This document shows positions 16,406 to 25,006 of a DNA stretch of 41,172 nucleotides, one piece after another. Below the pieces are notes generated by a model, which searched no databases, was not told where the DNA came from, and was given only the letters and a program-made list of their open reading frames with translations. This stretch comes from Acidimicrobiales bacterium (GTDB lineage: Bacteria > Actinomycetota > Acidimicrobiia > Acidimicrobiales > CADCSY01): contig DATKDW010000072.1 of the NCBI GenBank assembly GCA_035512495.1, positions 1 to 41,172 on the forward strand, written 5' to 3'. Position 1 is the first letter of the stretch, and each line of letters begins with the position of its first letter. The position numbers and the translations under genes are program-made.

Positions 16406-18670
16406 ATGATCAGTGGTGCCGGCGGACGTCCCCAGGGCGACGCGCCCGCGCTTGGGAGCGAACTGCTCCCTTCGGACCATGAGCTACCGAACGCCGATGA
16501 GGTCATCCAGCGGTTGCTCCGCGCCGTTCGTGAGCACCTCGGGATGGACATCGCGTTCATCGGTGAGGTCACCGATGCGGCTCGGGTGTTCCGCTACGTC
16601 GATGCCGCCCCCAGCGTCGACGTCGTCGAGGTTGGGCACGCCGATCCCCTCGACGAGGCGTACTGCTCCTACGTGCTCAACGGCGAACTGCCCGAGCTGC
16701 TCGTCGATCCCATGGAGCACCCGCTCGCCGCCAGCATGCCGGTGACCCAGGAGCTGCCTGTCGGATCGCACCTCAGCGTGCCGATCCGCTTCTCCGACGG
16801 TCGCGTCTACGGGACGTTCTGTTGCTTCTCCTTCGACGTTCATGGATCGCTGGACCAGCGCGACGTCAGCACGCTCCGGATGATGGCCGAGCTCGCCGGG
16901 GAGTACATCGAGGCAGCGGACGTGGCCGAGCGGCACGGACGTGAGCGCCGCGCGCTGGAGGAGGAGATGCGCAGCTACCGGCGCAACGAGATCCGGCTGG
17001 TAGCGGCAGAAGCGGATTCCCTGGAGGCATCGCGCCTCAAGAGCGAGTTCCTGGCCAACATGAGCCACGAGATCCGGACGCCGTTGAACGGGGTGATCGG
17101 GATGGCGGAGCTCCTCGCCGGCACCGCACTCACCCCGGTCCAGACCGAGTACGTGCACGCGCTCGACCAGTCTGCAGAGGTGCTGCTCGGCATCATCAAC
17201 GACATCTTGGACCTGTCCAAGATCGAAGCGGGGCGCCTCGATCTCGAGGATGAACCCTTCTCACCTGCAGAGGTCCTCGAAGAGGTCGCAGTGCTGCTCG
17301 CCCCACGCACCGACGAGACCACCGTCGAGATCGTCGTCGACATCGCTCCGGACGTGCCCGCCCTGGTGCACGGCGACGCTGGCCGTTTCCGCCAGGTCGT
17401 CTCCAACTTCGCCAGCAACGCGGTGAAGTTCACCGCGGCTGGGGAGATCCTCCTGCGGATGCGGGCGACCGTGGCGGATGGGATGGCCGACCTGCATGTG
17501 AGCGTCGAGGACACCGGCATCGGCATCGCCCCGAGCGTCATCGACTCGATCTTCCAGAGCTTCACCCAGGCAGAGTCGTCGACCACCAGGCACTACGGGG
17601 GAACCGGCCTCGGCCTCACCATCGCCAGGCAGCTGGCGGAGGCGATGGGCGGGCAGGTCGGTGTCAGCAGCGAGCCCGATGTCGGCAGCACCTTCTGGTT
17701 CTCCCTTCGAGCGAGGTGCGCCGAGGCGCCACCGGCGCTCGTCGCCCCCGCATCGTTGCGGGACGTCCGGGTGATCGTGGTCGATGACAACGCCACCAAC
17801 CTCGTGCAGGCCATGGGGGTGCCGGTTGGGCCTGCGCCCGAGGGCGGCGAGGCGGACGACCCGCACCTCACCGACCGACGCCAGGACACCGCTGCCGGCC
17901 CGCAGGTGCTCGTGGTCGAGGACAACGAGATCAACCGGCTCGTCGCCGTGGGCATGCTGGAGCGCCTGGGCTGCGACGTCGAGCTCGCCTGCGACGGCGC
18001 CGAAGCCGTGGACCGGGCGCGCGCCGGCTCGTACGATGTCATCTTCATGGATTGCCAGATGCAGGGCATGGACGGCTTCGAGGCAACCATGGCGATCCGG
18101 GCACAGGAGGTGGCGCGACGCACTCCGATCCTCGCGCTCACCGCCAGCGCGCTGCCCAGTGACGAGGAGAAGTGCATGGAGGCGGGGATGGACGGCTACC
18201 TCACCAAGCCGGTCACCTCGGTCAAGCTGCAGGCGGCGCTCGAGCGGTGGACCTCCTCCCGTTTCGGCGGCGCCGGAGCGACGGCGGAGCACGCTCCCGG
18301 AGGTGACGGAGGCGGTGTGCTCGACGTTGCCATGGTCGAAGGGCTCCGGGCCCTCGGAGTGACGGAAGACGGCGTTCCCGTCGTGGGAACCATGGTGGAG
18401 ATCTTCCTCGTCTCCTCCGCAGCGCGGATCGACGCCCTCGGTGAGGCGCTGCGGGCCCGAGACCTCGAGCAGGCCCTCCTGCATGCCCACAGCCTCAGCG
18501 GGAGCTCACTCACGTTCGGTGCCCGGCAGCTGGGTGAGCTCGCCGGTGAGATCGAGCAGCTCGTCGCGGGGGGAAGGATCGAGGAGGCGGAGGTGCGGTA
18601 CGAGGAGGTGGCCCCGGCGATGGAGGTCGCTTCCAAGGCGTTGACGGCAGCCCTCCGGACCCAGGTGTGA
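16406..18670 (+). CDS. Hybrid sensor histidine kinase (GAF-HisKA-HATPase-[REC deleted]-REC-Hpt)
   Basis: A 754-residue soluble hybrid kinase with no transmembrane helix. Residues 25-170 form a GAF sensor; a coiled coil (175-215) leads to HisKA with His221 (MSHEIRTPLNG). The ATPase domain has the N box NFASNAVKF, G1 VEDTGIGI and G2 GGTGLGL. A receiver begins at 452 (VRVIVVDDNATN) but breaks off after about 14 residues and runs into a linker; a complete receiver follows (VLVVEDNEIN, Asp549 in IFMDCQM, lysine in LTKPV). The C-terminal Hpt domain has His695 in HSLSGSS. The phosphorelay His221-Asp549-His695 is thus complete despite the lost receiver. It opens a three-gene signalling cluster and may pass phosphate to the receiver on the GGDEF-EAL protein. 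Confidence 0.9.
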   Translation: MISGAGGRPQGDAPALGSELLPSDHELPNADEVIQRLLRAVREHLGMDIAFIGEVTDAARVFRYVDAAPSVDVVEVGHADPLDEAYCSYVLNGELPELLVDPMEHPLAASMPVTQELPVGSHLSVPIRFSDGRVYGTFCCFSFDVHGSLDQRDVSTLRMMAELAGEYIEAADVAERHGRERRALEEEMRSYRRNEIRLVAAEADSLEASRLKSEFLANMSHEIRTPLNGVIGMAELLAGTALTPVQTEYVHALDQSAEVLLGIINDILDLSKIEAGRLDLEDEPFSPAEVLEEVAVLLAPRTDETTVEIVVDIAPDVPALVHGDAGRFRQVVSNFASNAVKFTAAGEILLRMRATVADGMADLHVSVEDTGIGIAPSVIDSIFQSFTQAESSTTRHYGGTGLGLTIARQLAEAMGGQVGVSSEPDVGSTFWFSLRARCAEAPPALVAPASLRDVRVIVVDDNATNLVQAMGVPVGPAPEGGEADDPHLTDRRQDTAAGPQVLVVEDNEINRLVAVGMLERLGCDVELACDGAEAVDRARAGSYDVIFMDCQMQGMDGFEATMAIRAQEVARRTPILALTASALPSDEEKCMEAGMDGYLTKPVTSVKLQAALERWTSSRFGGAGATAEHAPGGDGGGVLDVAMVEGLRALGVTEDGVPVVGTMVEIFLVSSAARIDALGEALRARDLEQALLHAHSLSGSSLTFGARQLGELAGEIEQLVAGGRIEEAEVRYEEVAPAMEVASKALTAALRTQV

Positions 18671-18764
18671 CCACCCCCACGCCGGAGCCGTCGGGTGGGT
18701 CAGGCCAGCGGCTCGCCCGGAAGGGGGACGAGCGTGCCGCGTTCCCGACCAGGTCCGTCGCCCC

Positions 18765-19391
18765 ATGAGCGATCCGACCATGGACCCTACGACCACGGCA
18801 GTGGTGCTCATCGGCTTCCAGAACGACTTCTTCGCTGACGACGGCGCCCTGCGGTCCGTGTTCGAGGATCCAGCCGGGGCCACCAACGCCCTGGCCACGA
18901 CGGTCGAGCTGGTCGAGCGCATGACCGCCAGCGCCGCCACGGTGGTGAACGCTCCCATCGCCTTCAGCGAGGGCTACGCGGAGCTGGTCGACCCCGTTGG
19001 GGTGCTGGCGGCGATCAGAGACGCCGGGGCGTTCCGCACCGGCACGGCGGGCGCGAGCACCGTCGACGAGCTGGAGTCGTTCGGGGACCGCATCCAGGAG
19101 GTGCCGGGACGCCGCGGCATGGATGCCTTCTCGAACACCCGCCTCGATGAGGTCCTCACCGAGGCCGGGGTCACCGACGTCGTCCTCACCGGTGCGCTCA
19201 CCTCCGTGTGCGTGGACTCCACGGCACGTTCTGCCGTCGAGCGCGGCTACCGGGTGACGGTGGTGCGGGACTGCGTCGTCGGGCGCACCGCCTTCGAGCA
19301 CGCGTTCTTCTGCGACAACATCTTCCCGATGTACGCCGAGGTGCTCGACGCTGCCGACGTGCTCGGTCGGATCGGATCGCAGCCGTCGTGA
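18765..19391 (+). CDS. Isochorismatase-fold protein with altered catalytic triad
   Basis: The 208-residue protein has the cysteine-hydrolase (isochorismatase) fold. The nucleophile Cys149 (GALTSVCVDSTARSA, including the usual loop before it) is kept, but the Asp of the LVIDMQNDF motif is Gly17 (VLIGFQNDF) and the Lys before the AF-x-T motif is Arg (GRRGMDAFSNT, about residue 116). The canonical Asp-Lys-Cys triad is therefore broken. It lies 94 bases after the hybrid kinase, and its TGA overlaps the GTG of the c-di-GMP gene, so production is coupled to it. A ligand-binding or regulatory role is as likely as enzymatic activity. I infer a signalling link from position only. Confidence 0.82.
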   Translation: MSDPTMDPTTTAVVLIGFQNDFFADDGALRSVFEDPAGATNALATTVELVERMTASAATVVNAPIAFSEGYAELVDPVGVLAAIRDAGAFRTGTAGASTVDELESFGDRIQEVPGRRGMDAFSNTRLDEVLTEAGVTDVVLTGALTSVCVDSTARSAVERGYRVTVVRDCVVGRTAFEHAFFCDNIFPMYAEVLDAADVLGRIGSQPS

Positions 19392-21970
19392 CGGAGCGAC
19401 CTTCCGCCGCCGAGCTGCAGGTCCAGGTCCAGTACCGCCTCATCGAGGCCCTCCAGGAGCGAGAGCACCAGCTGGCTGCCGCCCAGCGGGTCGCCAACAT
19501 GGGGAGCTGGAGCTGGGACGTGGAGGCGGACGAGATCGACTGCTCCGACCAGTTCTACCGGATCTTCGGCCTGCCCCCGGGTCAGGCCGCCGTGAGCTTC
19601 TCCGCGCTGTTCTCGATGATCCCGGGAGAGGACCGAGAGCGTTGCCAGAGCATCGTCGCCGACGCGCTGCGCGACGGCAGCCGTTGCACCTTCGACTGCC
19701 CGATCGTGCGACCCAACGGTGAGCAACGTTGGATTCGCGTCATCGCCGACGTGGAAGTCGATGAGGCCGGCGTCGGAGTCCGGATGCACGGCATCACCCA
19801 CGACATCACCGAGGCGCACGCGGCGGATGTCGCCTTCCGGGAGCTCGATGGCCTCTTCCGGGCGCTGGTCGAGAACACCTCCGACGTGTTCACGATCATC
19901 GACGACGACGGCGTGGTGCAGTACACCAGCCCTTCGCTGGAGCGGATCCTCGGTCGGCCTCGGATGAGCGGAGCGATCGTCGAGATGGTCCACCCCGACG
20001 ATGCTGAACAGGTGCTCTCCGGCCTCGCTGCGCTGCTCGACGAACCGGCATCGGTGGTCACCATGCAGCTCCGGGCTCGCCACGCGGACGGCTCGTGGCG
20101 CAGGTTCGAGACCACGGGGAAGAACCTGCTGGAGGACGAGTCGATCCGGGGCCTGCTCTTCACGAGTCGCGACGTCACCGACCGCGTGGAGGTGGAGGCG
20201 CGCCTGGAGCACGAGCTGCTGCACGATTCGCTGACCGGCCTCCCCAACCGCACGCTCCTCACCGAGATCGCGAAGGCGGCGCTGGGCAGGGCAGCGCGAC
20301 AGCAGACGACCACTGCGCTGATGGTCGTCGACATCGACAGCTTCCGGTCGATCAACGAGCGGTTCGGCTTCGCCGTGGGCGACGTCGTCCTTGCCGACAT
20401 CGCCCACCGGCTGGAGGGGGCCTTCCGAGTCTCCGACGGCGTCGCCCGTGACGCAAACCTCGGGCGGTTCGGAGGCGACGAGTTCCTGGTCCTCTGCGAG
20501 AACGTCGGTGTCGCCGGTGCGGTCGAGGCGCTGTGCCAGAGGGTGAGCTCGGTGCTCGCGTACGAGATGACGGCGGGGGACACGTCCGTGGCAGTCACCG
20601 TGAGCGCCGGCATCGCCGTCGCTCCGCCCGGCACCACTGATTTCGACACGATGCTCCGCCAGGCCGGAGCCGCCACCGCCACCGCCAAGTCGGGCGGTCC
20701 AGGAAGGTGCGAGCTGTTCGACGCCGATCTGCGTCGCGCCGAGGACCAGCGCACCGGCGCCGTCGACGCCTTGGCTCGTGCTCTGAGCGAGGGCCAGCTG
20801 CGCCTGCACTACCAGCCGAAGATCTCTTTGGCCACCGACCTGATCATGGGGGCCGAGGGCCTGCTCCGCTGGGAGCACCCCGAGCGCGGCCTCGTTCCGC
20901 CGCTCGACTTCATCCCGCTCGCCGAGGAGACCGGGCTCATCGTTCCCATCGGGGCATGGGTGATCGAAGAGGCGTGCAGGCAGGCAGCGCGCTGGCGCGA
21001 CGCGTTCCTCGATCGTCCACCGCTGGTCCTGTTCGTGAACGTCTCGACCCGCCAGTTCGCCCCGCAGCTCGTCGACACGGTGGCCGCGGCCCTCCAGGCG
21101 GCGGGTGTCCCGGGATCGATGATCGGCATCGAGGTCACCGAGAGCGCGCTGATGGGCGACGTCACGACGGCCATCGGCGTGCTCGAAGGGCTGCGGGCGC
21201 TCGGCGTGACCCTCGCCATCGACGACTTCGGCACCGGTTACTCGTCCCTGGCCTACCTGAAGCAGTTCCACCTCGACGAGCTGAAGATCGACAAGTCGTT
21301 CATCGACGACCTCGGTCAAGAAGGGAGGGGCTCGGCCATCGTTGCCGCCACCATCGGGCTCGCCCACGCCCTCGACCTCCATGTCGTCGCCGAGGGCGTG
21401 GAGACCGGCGACCAGGTGGAGCGCCTCCGAGCGCTCGGGTGTGACATCGGCCAGGGGTACCACCTGGCTCGCCCGGCTCCTCCCGAGGCCATGGAGCAGC
21501 TCCTCCGCGCCGAGGCCACCGCGAGCTGGCGAGGCCGTGAGTCGGCAGGAGTGACGCCCGGTGCCCCCGATTCCTACCGGGCGGTCCGGGTCCTCGTCGT
21601 CGACGACGCCGCTGAGGTGCGCCAGCTCGCAGCCCTGAGCCTCGGCGCCGTCGGGTTCGAGGTGGCCGAGGCTCCCGACGGTCGAGCGGGGATCGAGTCA
21701 GCATTCGCGTTCGAGCCCGACTGCATCCTGCTCGACGTGATGATGCCGGAGATGGGCGGGATGGAGGCCTGTCGGCTGCTGCGGGCCGACCCGAGGACCG
21801 CCAGCTGCACGATCATCATGCTCACGGCCAACGCCGACGCCGCCGACAAGGTGGCGGCGTTCTCCCACGGCGCCGACGACTACATCATCAAGCCGTTCTC
21901 CCCCCGCGACCTCTCCTCCCGTGTCAACGCCGCCCTGCGCCGCCGCGCCGAGTCGGCACCGCCCTCGTAG
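19388..21970 (+). CDS. PAS-PAS-GGDEF-EAL-REC cyclic-di-GMP signalling protein
   Basis: An 860-residue soluble protein. After a short coiled coil come two PAS domains (about 35-150 and 155-270), then a GGDEF domain with an intact GGDEF signature at 362-366 (RFGGDEFLV). The EAL domain follows, with signature EGL at 490-492 instead of EAL but otherwise with NVSTRQF, IEVTES, IDDFGTGYSS, KIDKSFI and AEGVET. A receiver with Asp783 (LLDVMMPEM) and KPFSPRD ends the protein. It could make and degrade c-di-GMP under control of PAS ligands and of phosphorylation. GTG 19388 overlaps the preceding stop (GTGA) and gives a natural N-terminus; earlier in-frame starts lie inside the upstream gene. Confidence 0.92.
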   Translation: MTERPSAAELQVQVQYRLIEALQEREHQLAAAQRVANMGSWSWDVEADEIDCSDQFYRIFGLPPGQAAVSFSALFSMIPGEDRERCQSIVADALRDGSRCTFDCPIVRPNGEQRWIRVIADVEVDEAGVGVRMHGITHDITEAHAADVAFRELDGLFRALVENTSDVFTIIDDDGVVQYTSPSLERILGRPRMSGAIVEMVHPDDAEQVLSGLAALLDEPASVVTMQLRARHADGSWRRFETTGKNLLEDESIRGLLFTSRDVTDRVEVEARLEHELLHDSLTGLPNRTLLTEIAKAALGRAARQQTTTALMVVDIDSFRSINERFGFAVGDVVLADIAHRLEGAFRVSDGVARDANLGRFGGDEFLVLCENVGVAGAVEALCQRVSSVLAYEMTAGDTSVAVTVSAGIAVAPPGTTDFDTMLRQAGAATATAKSGGPGRCELFDADLRRAEDQRTGAVDALARALSEGQLRLHYQPKISLATDLIMGAEGLLRWEHPERGLVPPLDFIPLAEETGLIVPIGAWVIEEACRQAARWRDAFLDRPPLVLFVNVSTRQFAPQLVDTVAAALQAAGVPGSMIGIEVTESALMGDVTTAIGVLEGLRALGVTLAIDDFGTGYSSLAYLKQFHLDELKIDKSFIDDLGQEGRGSAIVAATIGLAHALDLHVVAEGVETGDQVERLRALGCDIGQGYHLARPAPPEAMEQLLRAEATASWRGRESAGVTPGAPDSYRAVRVLVVDDAAEVRQLAALSLGAVGFEVAEAPDGRAGIESAFAFEPDCILLDVMMPEMGGMEACRLLRADPRTASCTIIMLTANADAADKVAAFSHGADDYIIKPFSPRDLSSRVNAALRRRAESAPPS

Positions 21971-22037
21971 CGTCGTCGGCGAGCGTGCCCAGTGGTACCG
22001 GGGTGGGCATCGAGCGGTCATCGGGTAGGACTGCCCA

Positions 22038-23657
22038 ATGCGGCGGATCGGGCGCTCTGGGGTGGTGGCGGTGGTGCTCGCGCTCCTCGCCCCGGTGTCC
22101 ATGGCGCTCGGCGACCCTGGGGGCGACCGCCACCACCAGGTCGCGCCGGGGGTGTCGTACACCGAGCTGCGCCGGTCGCCTGGTCTGGTGGCTCACGTGG
22201 CGCGGATCGCCCCGAACTCGGGCTTCGAGCTGCGACCCGTCCTGGCCCACGACCTCGTCGACGGCGGTGGGCGGCAGGCCACGAGCGAGCTGTGCCGGCG
22301 TGCCGGCGGCGTCGTGTGCGTCAACGCCGACTTCGCCGCCTGCCCGACGTGCCGCCAGCCCTACGGGGGCGTGGTGGCCGACGGGCGGGTGCTGCGGACC
22401 CCACACCACGCCCACGAGCAGGTGACGATCACCGGTGACGGCCCCACCTCGGCGCAGCTTGCCTGGGGTGGGCAGCTGGTGGTGGAGCAGGTGTGGCGGG
22501 CGCCGTTGAGCGGTCCGCTGCTGAACGAGCCGGAGGGGGAGGGCTTGGAGCTCCGCCGGGAGCGCCGGGTGCTGCCCCTCGGGGGCCTCAACGTCGGCCC
22601 GATGGCCAACGGGGCCGTGCTGTTCACCCCCGACTGGGGCCCGGTCACGCCCTCACCGGTGGGCCACCTCGAGGTGGTGCTCGCGACGGCGGGGCCGGTG
22701 ATGCCCGGTGTGGTGGGCGCCGATCTCGGCGGCCAGCGCGACGGCGGCGGGCCCGTGCCCCCCGGTGGCGCGGTGGTGTCGGCCAACGGTGAGGCCGCCG
22801 CCGACCTGCAGGCCCTCGCGGACGAGTGGCGCCAGAGCGACGCCACCGAGAAGACCCTCGTCGTCGAGACCGCCCTGTCGCTGGGTGCCGTGCACAGCGT
22901 CGGGGGGCACCCAGTGCTGCTTCGTGACGGTCAGCGCCAGTCGTGGTGGACCGGGGACGCCAAGGCTCAGGGCCGCCACCCGAGGACGCTGCTCGGCTGG
23001 ACGCCGTCGGGCGAGACGCTGCTCGTGGTGGCCGACGGTCGGGCGCCCGGCCACAGCGCCGGTCTCACGCTGGAGGAAGCCGCCGACCTCCTCGCCGAGC
23101 TGGGGGCAAGCGACGGCATCAACCTCGACGGCGGAGGGTCGAGCACCTTCGTCGGCACGTGCGACGTCGGGCCGTGCGTGCTGAACCGCCCGAGCGACGG
23201 CCGGGAGCGGTTGGTGCCGATCGCCCTCGCCCTGGTGGGCGACGCGCCGGTGCAACCGATGTCGCCGGCCCCGGCGCCGCCGCTCGCTCCGCCGGGGCCG
23301 CCCCCGGCCGACGACCCGGCGTCGACCGCACACGTCCCGGAACCGGAGCCGGAGCCCGAACCGCCGCCGGAGGCGCCCGCCGCGTCGCAGGAGCCCGAGG
23401 CCTCGCCGTCGGCGGATGACGGTTCGGAGGAGGCTGACCTGGCGGTGGCGGCGCCGGCACCGGTGGTCGTCCCGCGCCCCTCGCCTCTGTTCGACCGCTG
23501 GGCCGACATCCAGGCGGTCGGCCGCGGGACGGAGGGGCCGGCACCGGGCGACCGACCTGCGGGCGATACGCCGTGGCTGCCGGCCGTGGCAGCCACGGCG
23601 CTCGTCGCCGGTGTCGCCGGCGGAGGAGCCCGGCTGCGCCAGCGGAACGTCGTCTGA
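22038..23657 (+). CDS. Secreted phosphodiester glycosidase-family protein (NAGPA/DUF2233)
   Basis: A 539-residue exported protein. The N-terminus MRRIGRSGVVAVVLALLAPV is a signal peptide. The domain ends in the family hallmarks HPRTLLGWTPSGETLLVVADGR and GASDGINLDGGGSST, typical of phosphodiester-alpha-GlcNAcase-like (NAGPA) enzymes; bacterial members act on envelope glycans, often with undefined substrates. About 100 residues of Pro/Glu/Ala follow, then a hydrophobic helix (LPAVAATALVAGVAGGG) and a short basic end, so the enzyme is probably tethered to the outside of the membrane. The layout matches that of the S8 protease at 5349-6719. Cys pairs (CPTC and CDVGPC) may form disulfides. Confidence 0.85.
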   Translation: MRRIGRSGVVAVVLALLAPVSMALGDPGGDRHHQVAPGVSYTELRRSPGLVAHVARIAPNSGFELRPVLAHDLVDGGGRQATSELCRRAGGVVCVNADFAACPTCRQPYGGVVADGRVLRTPHHAHEQVTITGDGPTSAQLAWGGQLVVEQVWRAPLSGPLLNEPEGEGLELRRERRVLPLGGLNVGPMANGAVLFTPDWGPVTPSPVGHLEVVLATAGPVMPGVVGADLGGQRDGGGPVPPGGAVVSANGEAAADLQALADEWRQSDATEKTLVVETALSLGAVHSVGGHPVLLRDGQRQSWWTGDAKAQGRHPRTLLGWTPSGETLLVVADGRAPGHSAGLTLEEAADLLAELGASDGINLDGGGSSTFVGTCDVGPCVLNRPSDGRERLVPIALALVGDAPVQPMSPAPAPPLAPPGPPPADDPASTAHVPEPEPEPEPPPEAPAASQEPEASPSADDGSEEADLAVAAPAPVVVPRPSPLFDRWADIQAVGRGTEGPAPGDRPAGDTPWLPAVAATALVAGVAGGGARLRQRNVV

Positions 23658-23711
23658 ACGACGGGTGCAGCGCGTCGGGGAGGGTAACGAGCCCCGGCCG
23701 CGTGCCAGCGG

Positions 23712-24938
23712 ATGGCATCGTTGACGGCCATGGCTCGCTTCCTTCGCCGCGCCGCGCTTCGGGGGGTCGTCTCGGCGGTCGTGGCGCTCGGTGTCGCCCT
23801 CGTCGCCCGGAAGGGGGGCCGTGACGGGTCGGCGACCGCGGCGGCGGCCGGCGCCCTCGTCGCCGGGTCTGCCCAGGAGCTTCCCGTGGCCGCGCTCCCC
23901 GCCGCGGCCGTCGGCGCCCTGACGATCTGCCGTGCACGCCCGAGACCGAGGGCGGCGGCCGTCGGTCTGGCCCTCGGCGCCGGGGTGGCCCTCGGGTTGC
24001 GACGCGTCTGGCCGGTGCCACCTCGGACGTCGGCCGAGGTGCGCCGCACGCACACCCAGGTGTCCTCACGACCAGCCCCCGATGGGACCGGCCTCACCGT
24101 CGTGGTCAACGCCGCCGCGGGGATGCCCGGGAAGGTGGACATCGCCGACGACCTGCGTCGTCGGCTGCCGGGAGCCACCGTCGTCGAGGTCGGGGAGGGC
24201 GACGACCTCGATGCCGCCCTGGCACGCACCGCCCCCGCCGACGTGGTGGGCATCGCCGGTGGTGACGGCTCGGTCAACGCCGCTGCCGCGGTGGCCCGGG
24301 AGGCGGGCAAGCCGCTGTTCGTGGTCCCCGCCGGCACCCTCAACCACTTCGTCCGCGACCTCGGGGTCGAGGGTGTCGATGACGCGGTCGAGGCGCTGCG
24401 CCATGGGCACGCGGTGGCGGTCGACACCGGGACGATCGACGGCCGGCCCTTCCTGAACACCGCCAGCTTCGGCACCTACAGCGACCTTGTCGACGCCCGC
24501 GAGCGCCTGGAGGGGACCATCGGCAAGTGGCCGGCGCTCGTCGTCGCGCTGGCGCGGCTGTTGCGGACCGCCGAGCCGATGGAGGCTGAGCTCGACGGGC
24601 GGGACCGCAGGCTCTGGATGGTCTTCGTCGGGAACTGCACGTACAGCCCGCCGGGCTTCGCCCCGGCCTGGCGCGAGCGGCTCGACGACGGGTGGCTCGA
24701 CGTCCGCCTGGTCGACGCCAGCAGCCCCTTCTCACGGTCCCGCCTCCTCTCCGCCGTGCTCACGGGCCGCCTGGCCAGCTCGACGGTCTATGAGGCCTTC
24801 CTGACCAAGGAGCTGCAGGTGCGGACGAGGGGCGCGCCACTCCGGCTGGCCCACGACGGGGAGACCTTCGACGGTCGGCGGGACTTCACGATCGCCAAGG
24901 GGGCACCCCTGGCGGTCTACGCGCCGCCCTCGTCCTGA
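23712..24938 (+). CDS. Diacylglycerol-kinase-family lipid kinase with hydrophobic N-terminus
   Basis: The C-terminal roughly 300 of 408 residues form a DAGK/sphingosine-kinase-like catalytic domain: VVVNAAAGM at the start, the ATP-site GIAGGDGSVNAAA, then VVPAGTLNHFVRDLG and a late LAHDGETFDGRRDF. It probably phosphorylates a membrane lipid with ATP. The first 100 residues are Ala/Val/Gly-rich with two or three membrane-spanning stretches, like the membrane portions of actinobacterial lipid kinase/phosphatase fusions but with no phosphatase motif visible. The start is uncertain: ATG 23712 or ATG 23730. It is separated by 54 bases from the glycosidase upstream. Confidence 0.87.
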   Translation: MASLTAMARFLRRAALRGVVSAVVALGVALVARKGGRDGSATAAAAGALVAGSAQELPVAALPAAAVGALTICRARPRPRAAAVGLALGAGVALGLRRVWPVPPRTSAEVRRTHTQVSSRPAPDGTGLTVVVNAAAGMPGKVDIADDLRRRLPGATVVEVGEGDDLDAALARTAPADVVGIAGGDGSVNAAAAVAREAGKPLFVVPAGTLNHFVRDLGVEGVDDAVEALRHGHAVAVDTGTIDGRPFLNTASFGTYSDLVDARERLEGTIGKWPALVVALARLLRTAEPMEAELDGRDRRLWMVFVGNCTYSPPGFAPAWRERLDDGWLDVRLVDASSPFSRSRLLSAVLTGRLASSTVYEAFLTKELQVRTRGAPLRLAHDGETFDGRRDFTIAKGAPLAVYAPPSS

Positions 24939-25006
24939 GCGGGCCCGTCGTGTCCGATTCCCACTGCTGCCAGCCTCCCCGGCGCCGAGCGCGGTAGAAC
25001 AGGTCC

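Noticed and set aside
19247-21463. 738-residue minus-strand open frame opposite the GGDEF-EAL gene
   Set aside because: Antisense shadow; the plus strand has clear PAS, GGDEF, EAL and REC motifs.
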